A stretch of 64,000 nt of DNA. Source: Reyranella sp. Lineage in GTDB: Bacteria > Pseudomonadota > Alphaproteobacteria > Reyranellales > Reyranellaceae. The notes under the pieces are model-generated. The model made no database searches. It had not been told where the DNA came from and was given only the letters and a program-made list of their open reading frames with translations. Where the stretch lies: the NCBI GenBank assembly GCA_019750135.1, contig JAIEOV010000033.1, forward strand, positions 1-64,000, read 5' to 3'. The translations under genes and the position numbers were made by a program. Below, in pieces: positions 58,701 to 64,000 of the stretch; the first letter of the stretch is position 1, and each line of letters opens with the position of its first letter.

Positions 58701-60424
58701 CCTACGCCGAGCTCGACCGACGGTCGACCGCGCTCGCCCGCGCCCTGTTGCAGGCGAGCCCCGTGCGGTGCGGCCGGATTGCCGTCGCCGTCGATCGGTC
58801 ATGCGCGCTGCTGGTCAGCCTGCTGGGCGTGATGAAGGCCGGCCATGCCTACGTCCCGCTCGACGTCCGCCAGCCGGCTGAGCGGCTGAGGCAGATTGCG
58901 ACGACAGCTCGCATCGACGGCATCGTCTGCCAGGACGCGTCGATCGCCGCCATCGCACCCGACGCGTTCACGCTTCGCCTCGACGGTCTCGCCGCGCGCG
59001 CGAGTGATGCTGCCGACTTGCCGCGCGTGCCGTCGGAGGCCTCGGCCTACATCATCTTCACGTCGGGCTCGACGGGCGCGCCGAAGGGCGTCGAGATCGG
59101 CCATCGCTCGTTGACCAACACATTGATTGCCTGGTCGGCGCTGTGCGAGATCTCGGCCGACGATGTGCTGGTCGCAACGAGCGCCGTGACCTTCGACGCC
59201 TCGCTGCCCGAACTCTTCATGCCCCTGATGGCCGGCGGCCACGTCGTCATCGCGAGTTCCGAAGCCGTGCGGACGGGCTTCGAGCTCGTGGCACTGCTCG
59301 ACAGGACGAAAGCCACCGCGATGCTGGCGACGTCCACCCTGTGGCGTATCCTGCTCGAGGCAGGATTCGTCGGGCGGCCCGGCATGAAGATGATGGCCGG
59401 CGGCGAGGCATTGCCGCGCGATCTCGCCGACCGCCTGCTGGCCGCCGGCGGGCGACTGTGGAACCTCTATGGTCCGACGGAGGCGGCGATCTGTGCGTCA
59501 GGCTGCGAGGTCGCCGTCGATGGCGGCGAGATCACCATCGGCCGGCCGATCGCCAATACCGCGCTCTACGTGCTCGACGACCACGATCGCCTCGTGCCGC
59601 CGGGCGTCTTCGGGACGCTCTTCATCGGCGGGGACGGCCTTGCCAAGGGCTACTTCGACCGGCCGGACCTGACGGCTCGGTCTTTCCGCGATGTCTCGCT
59701 GGCGGGGCGACCGCCGCGGCGCCTCTACAGCACCGGCGATCGGGCGCGGCTGCTGCCCTCCGGCGAATTCGAGCTGCGCGGCCGCAACGACCGCCAGGTC
59801 AAGCTGCGCGGTTTTCGCATCGAGCTCGAAGAAATCGAGAGCGCGCTGCGCCAGGCACCCGGCGTCCGCGACTGCGCGGTGCTGTTGCGCCACGATGTCG
59901 GCCCGGATCCGGCGCTCGTGGCCTATGTCGTGGCGGACGGCGGCGATCCGGAAGCGCCCCGCGCCGCCCTGGCGCGGCGCCTGCCCGACTACATGGTGCC
60001 CACCCGGTGGGTCGTGCTCGAGGCGCTGCCGCTCTCGACGGCCGGCAAGCTCGACCGCAACGCCCTGCCGCGACCGGCGGAGATGCCGCGGCCGGTCAAA
60101 CCGGAGGCCGGACGTCCTGGCTCGCCGATCGAAGCCGCCATCGCCGCCGTGTGGATGGAGGTGCTGGGCCGCAATGACTTCGGGGTCGACGATCCGCTGT
60201 TTTCGGCGGGCGCCGATTCGCTGCACGTCTTCCGTATCGCCGCGCGCCTGCAACGACAGGACATCGCCATCGATGCCCGTGACCTGATGAAGAACCCGAC
60301 CATCGCAGCGCTCGCCCGCACGGTTCAGGACAAACAGCGCGGGCCGGACAATGCAGGCCGTGCAAAGGCCCCCGCGCTCGCCGATTTCCGGCGCGGCGCG
60401 CGTCGGCATATCGTGGTGCCGTGA
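52784..60424 (+). CDS. Hybrid PKS-NRPS: KS-AT-ACP-aminotransferase-C-A-T
   Basis: A 2546-residue megasynthase. KS (1-435): C183 in TVQSACSTSL, H319 in ECHGTA, H359 in NIGHL. AT (about 530-810): S622 in GHSVGE and HAFH (718-721), indicating malonyl-CoA. ACP: S926 in GFDSLL. Class III (GSA-like) aminotransferase (about 1040-1485): PLP lysine K1319 in TYGKVLGGG. C (about 1493-1920): AHHIVCDGWS intact (H1624, H1625, D1629). A (about 1945-2430): FTSGSTGAPKG, NLYGPTEAAIC, GRNDRQVKLRG; by-eye code D-A-P-L-M-G-L-I-C, unassigned. T: S2479 in GADSLHV. There is no KR, DH or ER, so the beta-keto group should go to the aminotransferase as in mycosubtilin MycA and microcystin McyE. Both ends overlap neighbouring genes by 1-4 bases. 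Confidence 0.93.
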   Translation: MSLPDNAIAIVGMAGRFPGADDVRRFWANMRSGVTSITRFSDAELEDSFAAEIRNAPNFVRARAILRDVDRFDADFFGILPKVAALTDPQHRLLLECAWAALEDAGCDPARFPGAIGVFAGASMPTYLLNNVLAEQLDPARFASDYQVGSYDTLLGALPDTLATRVAYKLNLRGPAITVQSACSTSLLAIAQACQSLLLGQSDMALAGGVSITFPQKRGYLHQEGGMVSADGTCRPFDDDATGTVFGDGVAIVALKRLADAIDERNHIYAVIRGTAVNNDGSGKVGFTAPSIQGQAEVIATALAVAGVDAASIGYVECHGTATPLGDPIELAGIQQGFGMQRIDRPTCAIGSAKANIGHLDAAAGAAGLIRAALALHHGEIPPLANFRRLNRHIDASDSPFYFPTTAQPWSTGESPRRAGVSSFGVGGTNVHAVLEEAPRIARTAASTRRHFVLPLSARNDAALRTAAAALADDLAQRPDVDLDDVAFTLQAGRRAFEQRAAIAVASREQAIQALRALPAPSNAAEDTVPLVFMFPGQGAQMPGMARDLYEAHAGFRALIDQGIEIAAPVVGAGLRRQLLDRDADGGDATGLTQPALFIFEYAQARLWMEWGLQPTTMVGHSVGEFVAACLAGVFSFEDGCRLVAARARVMQAMPPGAMLAVRLPQQELKAGLGDVLEVAAINAPSLCVAAGPVPEIEALEARLAARDVPYRRLAVPHAFHSRAVEPALAEITISAKAVRLQPPVIPFVSSVTGGWITATEAVDPNYWARHCRAPVQFAAALATAVRGSRPYLLEVGPGRTLSSLAPQIVDRTALRGVTASMPDADNGDLADAAGAVWSAGLPLDWRAAGSRGHRISLPTYPFQRSRHWIEPAAGRTPPVERPEPPAPPAARAPALAAQIMEIFRDLSGVSDIDPEANFIAQGFDSLLLGQAARAIEKKFQTRISFRQLLKETPSATTLADYLGSILPAQPSAEAPASPTAALFQAQLDAMHALFAEQLRALHGQAPAAASAARSPAAEPTQDVAGPPRLSRAKSAPLTQRQQDYIRTLAQRINTRTPLSKARTQRDRDVLADPRTAAGFRREWKELVYPVVADKAKGSKIRDIDGNDYVDLVNGFGQTMFGHSPDFVTDAIAAQLQDGFPIGPQSSLAGEVAALVCALTGSERVTFCNTGSEAVMAAMRVARTVTGRERVVVFNNDYHGQFDEALVRAKGGTGPQALPTAPGIPPGSIANMTVLPYGQQRSLDWIAANGRDIAAVLVEPVQSRHPALRPVEFLKQLRALCDASGAVLVFDEIVTGFRVHPGGVQAVFGIAADLVTYGKVLGGGMPIGVLAGKAEYMDALDGGTWRYGDDSVPEAAATFVAGTFVRHPLALAAAKAVLLHLQAEGPALQERLAGRMGQLVDTLNRDLERRALATRVEGYSSWFHISFAAEGPLASLFWPQMRLLGIHIQEGFPCFLTTAHSDADIAAIENAFRESLDALEAGGILEAVSSTITSAPLTEPQIEILTAAQMGDEASCTFNESINIALDGVLDPAALAAALNEVIARHDALRGRVGRNDERMHFASRLALALRPHDFGNEADPEAALATLVAADARAPFDLWAGPLVRAALVQLGARRHVLVFTAHHIVCDGWSINVILSELAACYRAACAKQPVPLPDAASFSRYALDEASSRDGQATDLAYWTSLYRDIPSLPELPTDRPRPHQRAYAGATYTAQLDAPLLTALRRTAAASGATLFSTLFTALQVVIGRLSDTSDVVIGVPVAVQAVEDRPDLVGHCVNMLPFRSPLDWTKPFSSAVRTAAGRLADGFDHARCTYGTLVRALPIERTVDRLPITEIQFNLERLSTATDFGDLSVAVTPNAKAAAIFDLCVNVIESDAGLRVDCDYSTALYEGATIARWMEHYRLVLEGIVAAPETPLAALELLSMEQQRFVLDAVNATVTPYPGDSCIHDLVAAQAVRTPGRVACSDDSGSLTYAELDRRSTALARALLQASPVRCGRIAVAVDRSCALLVSLLGVMKAGHAYVPLDVRQPAERLRQIATTARIDGIVCQDASIAAIAPDAFTLRLDGLAARASDAADLPRVPSEASAYIIFTSGSTGAPKGVEIGHRSLTNTLIAWSALCEISADDVLVATSAVTFDASLPELFMPLMAGGHVVIASSEAVRTGFELVALLDRTKATAMLATSTLWRILLEAGFVGRPGMKMMAGGEALPRDLADRLLAAGGRLWNLYGPTEAAICASGCEVAVDGGEITIGRPIANTALYVLDDHDRLVPPGVFGTLFIGGDGLAKGYFDRPDLTARSFRDVSLAGRPPRRLYSTGDRARLLPSGEFELRGRNDRQVKLRGFRIELEEIESALRQAPGVRDCAVLLRHDVGPDPALVAYVVADGGDPEAPRAALARRLPDYMVPTRWVVLEALPLSTAGKLDRNALPRPAEMPRPVKPEAGRPGSPIEAAIAAVWMEVLGRNDFGVDDPLFSAGADSLHVFRIAARLQRQDIAIDARDLMKNPTIAALARTVQDKQRGPDNAGRAKAPALADFRRGARRHIVVP

Positions 60425-62688
60425 TGGCCGGCCGCCCCGACGACAATCAGGCAACGCGGCTCGATATCGGGAGCCGTGCGTTTCCGTGCACCCTGCTGCA
60501 GGAGCGGCTGTGGTCGCAGGCGCGGTCCGCGCGCCCGTACGGCCTCAACGGCGCCATGCGCTGGCTGGTGACCGGCCGGCTCACCCAGGATGTGGCGCAA
60601 CGCGCCCTCCAGGCCCTGGTCCGGCGCCACGAGATCCTGCGGACGTGCCTGCGCGAAGTCGACGGCGTGCCGAAGCAGGTGGTCCTGCCGGACTGTGCGA
60701 TCAAGCTGCGCAGCATCGACCTGTCGACGCTCGATGACGCCGCCGCCATGGCGCGGGCGGAAGAGATCGCCAGAAGAGAGGCACTCGAGCCCATCGACCT
60801 CGGTGTGGCGCCTTTGTTTCGCGCCGGCCTGCTACGCCTCAGGCCCGGCCACAGCATCCTGCTCCTCACTTTTCACGCGGCGGTGGCCGACGGCTGGTCG
60901 ATCGGCCTGCTCGTCTCGGAGCTCGAGGCGGCGGCGAAGGCGATCGAGGCCGGCGGCAGCCCTGGCAACATCGAACCCGAGCTGCAAGTCGTCGACTATG
61001 CGCTGTGGGAACGCGAAGTGCTGGCGAGCGGCGCCCTGGACGAGTCACGCCAGTACTGGCTGCGCAAGCTCAAGGGCGTAAGCGGCACGACAGTGCCCGC
61101 GGACCACCGGCCGGCCAGCCGTCGCGGGGACCATGGCTACATCGTCTCGCTGCTGCTGCCGCCCGGCCTCAGCACCGCGGTCGACGACTTCGCGAGCCGG
61201 CACAGCTTCACGCTCTACGGTCTGGCTGTCGCCGCCCTCGGGCTGCTGCTGCATCGCGTGACCGGCGAGGCAAAGGTCGTGATCGGATCGCAGGTGGCGC
61301 ACCGCGAGGAACCGGCGGCCGAGCTGCTGGCAGGTCCGACCGTCAACTCGATCACCCTCTGCCTGCCAGTCGACGGCCAGGCCCCTCTTCTCACCTTCGC
61401 GCAGATGGCGGCCGACGAGGTGCGGGAGGCGCTCCATCACCAGCGACTGCCCTTCGAGGCGGTCCTGCAGGACCTGCCCGAGGCCGCCGGCGAACGGCTG
61501 CACGCCGTCAATCTCGTCGTCCATCGATCCTACTCGGGCACGCGGGAAGCCGAGCGCGAGCACGGCAGCTTCAGCCTGGTCTCGCTGCCGTCCTTCTCCT
61601 CGGGCACCCAGTGGGATCTCAACTTCTTCCTGATCTGGCGCGACGAAGGCTGGCGCATGTCCTGCGAGGCCGACGGCGACCTCTACGAGCCCGAGACGGC
61701 GCAGGCCCTGCTGGAAGGCTGGCGCACCTGCCTGGAGGCGCTGATAGCCTCGCCCGACCTTCGCCCGGCCGACTGTCCGGCATTGCGCGGCATTGCCACG
61801 CGCGCCGCGACCGCGCCGCTCGACGCGCCCGCGCTCCAGACGAGCGGCCATCGCGAGCCCATTCCCGTCCACGATCCGGCCCAGCAGGTGGCGCGCTTCC
61901 ACGAAGATGGCAGCCGCATGCCGATGATCGCGATCAACAATCGATCGGTCTATTACCAGCTCGCGCGTGCGCTCGGCTCCGACCGCCCGTTCATCGACAT
62001 CCAGACCTATCATCCCGAGGGCCCGCTGGACCTCTCGGGATACAGCTTCGACGATTTCGCGACCTACGCGGTCCGGCTCATCCGCTGGGCACAGCCGAGC
62101 GGTCCCTACCTCCTCGGCGGCCATTGCGTCTACGGCGCCCTTGCCTTCGAGGCCGCGCGACAGCTGCAGCGCATGGGCGAGAAGATCGAGCTCGTCTGCC
62201 TGTTCGATACCTGGGCGCCGGGCTACCGCGAATCGATGTCGCCGCGGAACCAGGAGCGCCGCCAGAGACAACTTCGCGCGCGCGCCCGGCGCAACCGCAT
62301 CGAGCAGTATCGCAAGGGCGAGATCGGCATGAAGGATCTCGTCTGGGAGCCCGTCATGCGCCGTTTCGGCTACCAGACGCCGCCCGCCGAGCCGACCGAG
62401 GCCGACCTGTTCGCCGGCCGCTGGTTCGACGACCACATCCGCGACGCCGCGCACAAGCATCGGCCGGCGCCCGCCAACATCGACGCCGTCCTCTTCCGCA
62501 GCGCCGAGACGCTGCGCGGCCGGCTGTTCGACGAGCGCATGGGCTGGGGACCGATCGTGGCCGGCAGGCTCTATCAGTCCAACATGGACTGCGCCCATCT
62601 CGACATGTTCCAGGAGAAGCCGGCCGTCGACATCGCGTCGTTCCTGGCTCCGCTGCTGGCCGCGATCGAAGGCCGTCGCGGCGGATGA
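60424..62688 (+). CDS. NRPS release protein: atypical C domain plus Cys-type thioesterase
   Basis: A 754-residue protein with a condensation-like domain (about 15-455) and a type I thioesterase (about 490-745), no adenylation or thiolation domain between. The C-domain HHxxxDG motif reads HAAVADG (151-157): the second, catalytic His is Ala152, so normal condensation is doubtful. The TE nucleophile elbow reads GGHCVYG, with C568 instead of Ser; Asp (D595 in LFDTWAPG) and His (H725 in DCAHLDMF) of the triad are present. Cys-type TEs are known in systems that make strained or lactone rings. Its ATG overlaps the upstream TGA (TGATG). Confidence 0.87.
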   Translation: MAGRPDDNQATRLDIGSRAFPCTLLQERLWSQARSARPYGLNGAMRWLVTGRLTQDVAQRALQALVRRHEILRTCLREVDGVPKQVVLPDCAIKLRSIDLSTLDDAAAMARAEEIARREALEPIDLGVAPLFRAGLLRLRPGHSILLLTFHAAVADGWSIGLLVSELEAAAKAIEAGGSPGNIEPELQVVDYALWEREVLASGALDESRQYWLRKLKGVSGTTVPADHRPASRRGDHGYIVSLLLPPGLSTAVDDFASRHSFTLYGLAVAALGLLLHRVTGEAKVVIGSQVAHREEPAAELLAGPTVNSITLCLPVDGQAPLLTFAQMAADEVREALHHQRLPFEAVLQDLPEAAGERLHAVNLVVHRSYSGTREAEREHGSFSLVSLPSFSSGTQWDLNFFLIWRDEGWRMSCEADGDLYEPETAQALLEGWRTCLEALIASPDLRPADCPALRGIATRAATAPLDAPALQTSGHREPIPVHDPAQQVARFHEDGSRMPMIAINNRSVYYQLARALGSDRPFIDIQTYHPEGPLDLSGYSFDDFATYAVRLIRWAQPSGPYLLGGHCVYGALAFEAARQLQRMGEKIELVCLFDTWAPGYRESMSPRNQERRQRQLRARARRNRIEQYRKGEIGMKDLVWEPVMRRFGYQTPPAEPTEADLFAGRWFDDHIRDAAHKHRPAPANIDAVLFRSAETLRGRLFDERMGWGPIVAGRLYQSNMDCAHLDMFQEKPAVDIASFLAPLLAAIEGRRGG

Positions 62689-63704
62689 CCGCCCCACGCC
62701 TGTCGTTGGTGGTAGGGCTGCTCACCCTCGGCTGCCTGCTCGTGCTGGTGCTGGTGTTCGTGCCGCGCCGGCCCTCGCCGACCGGGCCGCAGGCCGTCGG
62801 CCAGATGGAAGTCGTGCTGCGCGAGCCCGGCGGACGATCGTTGCCGGTCACCGTGTGGTATCCCGCGGGGCTGCGCGAGCCGGCGCCGGTCATCCTCTAT
62901 TCCCCGGGCTGGGGCGGCACGCGCACGCAGAGCACTATCCAGATCGAGAACCTGGCGAGCCACGGCTTCGTGGTCGTCGGCTGCGACGACATCGCAAGCG
63001 ACCCCGCCACCGATCCCGACCGCGGCGCGGCGCTCGACTTCGGGTCGGAGGCGGCGCTGAAGGCGACGATCGAGCGCGGCGGCAAGCACGTCCTTGCGCA
63101 GGCCAACCGGCTGATCGACGTCCTGCGCGCCCTCGAAAGCAGCCAGGCTTCGGCGCTCGCCCGCCGTCTCGACCTCACGCGCGTCGGCGCCATGGGCTTC
63201 TCGGTGGGCGGCGCGGCGGCGATCCAGGCAGGCCTGATGGACCATCGCATCCTCGCCGTCCTCAATATCGACGGCGCGCTCCTGGGACCACCCGCCGACC
63301 AGATCGGCCCGCAAGCCTACTTCCTGCTGTCGAGCCGCGAGGCGTTTCCTCCCGAAGCCGAGCTGACCTCGACCGATCCGGCGGTGCGCAGCTACGCGCG
63401 TCTCAGTGCGGTCGACATACCGCGCCACAAGCGGCGCATGGAACAGCCGCGCAACTACTGGGTCTTGATCGAGCCCGCCCGGCACGGCGACCTGGCGGAC
63501 GACCTGTTCGAGCTGCGACGCAGCAGCCTGCTCCGCACCAACTCCCGGCGGTCGGCCATGATCGAGGCGATCGAACGCCTGCAGGTCGCCTTCTTCCGCA
63601 GCACGCTGATGGGCGACGATGCGGCGCTCAGCTACCTCGTCGGCCGGAACGGCCAGACCGTGCGCTGGGTCAGCCCTACAGGCCCAATACCGCCTTCGCG
63701 ATGA
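62685..63704 (+). CDS. Membrane-anchored PAF-acetylhydrolase/dienelactone-hydrolase-like protein
   Basis: A 339-residue alpha/beta hydrolase with an N-terminal membrane anchor (about 5-27, LSLVVGLLTLGCLLVLVLVF). Catalytic domain: PVILYSPGWGGTRTQ, nucleophile S173 in AMGFSVGGAA, probable Asp in VLNIDGALL and His in EPARHGDLAD. Resembles platelet-activating-factor acetylhydrolase-like or chlorophyllase-type esterases. ATGA overlap with the C-TE gene makes it the fourth gene of the operon; it may deacylate, activate or detoxify the product outside the cell. Its 3' end overlaps the convergent acyl-CoA dehydrogenase gene by 29 bases. Confidence 0.82.
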   Translation: MTAPRLSLVVGLLTLGCLLVLVLVFVPRRPSPTGPQAVGQMEVVLREPGGRSLPVTVWYPAGLREPAPVILYSPGWGGTRTQSTIQIENLASHGFVVVGCDDIASDPATDPDRGAALDFGSEAALKATIERGGKHVLAQANRLIDVLRALESSQASALARRLDLTRVGAMGFSVGGAAAIQAGLMDHRILAVLNIDGALLGPPADQIGPQAYFLLSSREAFPPEAELTSTDPAVRSYARLSAVDIPRHKRRMEQPRNYWVLIEPARHGDLADDLFELRRSSLLRTNSRRSAMIEAIERLQVAFFRSTLMGDDAALSYLVGRNGQTVRWVSPTGPIPPSR

Positions 63705-64000
63705 TGTTGCGCTGGATCTCGTTCGACCCCGCATAGATCGTCGACGCGCGGTTGTTGAGATAGAGCGGCATCGCCGTGATGCCCCACTCGGGCGTCACCG
63801 TCGGCTGGTTGTGGCCGAGCAGGCGCGCCTCGGGCTCGTGCGGGGCGGCGTACCAGGCCAGCGCCTCGACGCCGAGATGATCGAGCTTCTGCAAGGTCTC
63901 GCTGCCGCGGATCTTCATCGCCGACGACACCGCCCCGGGGTTCTTGCCGCGGCTCAGGTCGGACAGGACCTGCATCTCGATCATCTCCAGCGCCTGGATC
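63676..64000 (-). CDS. Acyl-CoA dehydrogenase, C-terminal part (runs off the window)
   Basis: The last 107 codons of a gene entering from the right edge. It ends with the characteristic acyl-CoA dehydrogenase terminus RASTIYAGSNEIQRNIIAK (FAD-binding region) and AVLGL. The preceding sequence is helical, as expected for the C-terminal domain. The catalytic base and N-terminal domains lie outside the window. Convergent and overlapping with the NRPS operon's last gene. Confidence 0.9.
   Translation of the reverse strand, partial: IQALEMIEMQVLSDLSRGKNPGAVSSAMKIRGSETLQKLDHLGVEALAWYAAPHEPEARLLGHNQPTVTPEWGITAMPLYLNNRASTIYAGSNEIQRNIIAKAVLGL

Noticed and set aside
1..64000. CRISPR arrays, tRNA or rRNA genes, insertion sequences, prophage
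   Set aside because: No regularly spaced direct repeats, no cloverleaf or rRNA-like stretch, no transposase or integrase coding sequence was found.

Overview
The window is a GC-rich (about two thirds G+C), densely coded bacterial chromosome segment. Gene content points to an alphaproteobacterium: a complete FixL-FixJ-FixK oxygen-response set next to a ccoNOPQ-GHIS cbb3 oxidase operon, a phasin-like protein, a Bug/TctC solute-binding protein, a BigR-type persulfide operon and many small palindromic intergenic repeats. A Reyranella- or Bradyrhizobium-like soil or aquatic organism is my best guess, but no rRNA or tRNA is present to settle it.

Layout. 1-7.7 kb: an HpaB-type flavin hydroxylase divergent from an IclR regulator, a large Lhr helicase and small unknowns. 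7.7-13.5 kb: a phosphate permease, a glutathione transferase, a serralysin-like RTX metalloprotease and a flavin reductase. 13.5-31.1 kb: a microaerobic island. It holds FixK, a single-domain response regulator, FixJ, haem-PAS FixL, a CBS-BON protein, anaerobic coproporphyrinogen dehydrogenase (HemN), a universal stress protein, and the cbb3 oxidase structural genes (ccoNOQP) and assembly genes (ccoGHIS). Six FixK/FNR-type boxes (TTGA-N6-T/GCAA) sit in its promoters. The gene logic is: low O2 activates FixL, FixL phosphorylates FixJ, FixJ induces FixK, and FixK turns on the oxidase, haem synthesis and several small unknown genes. 31-50.7 kb: mixed metabolism, including a maleate-isomerase/arylmalonate-decarboxylase relative, a cAMP-phosphodiesterase-like MBL enzyme, an enoyl-CoA hydratase/luciferase-like/hydrolase operon, threonine aldolase, an orphan xanthine-dehydrogenase-type Mo subunit, a persulfide detoxification locus (bigR, rhodanese, TSUP permease, blh) with a 35-bp operator, a Bug protein and the cbpM-cbpA chaperone pair.

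50.9-63.7 kb: a compact NRPS-PKS operon of four genes with overlapping stop and start codons: A-T; KS-AT-ACP-aminotransferase-C-A-T; C-TE; and a membrane-anchored alpha/beta hydrolase. The domain order predicts an amino acid extended by malonate, with the beta-keto group converted to an amine (a beta,gamma-diamino acid), then coupled to a second amino acid. The release protein is unusual: its C domain lacks the catalytic histidine and its TE has Cys in place of Ser. I consider this the most likely undescribed system here. The last 325 bases carry the 3' end of an acyl-CoA dehydrogenase gene.

Two families of perfect or near-perfect palindromic repeats (one with a TCATGATCATGA core, one with CTCATGTTCCTCTCCCC arms) sit between convergent genes and probably act as bidirectional terminators. 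Every stretch longer than about 160 bases is assigned to a gene; the longest gaps (10181-10340, 12402-12564, 50734-50894) are described in the entries.
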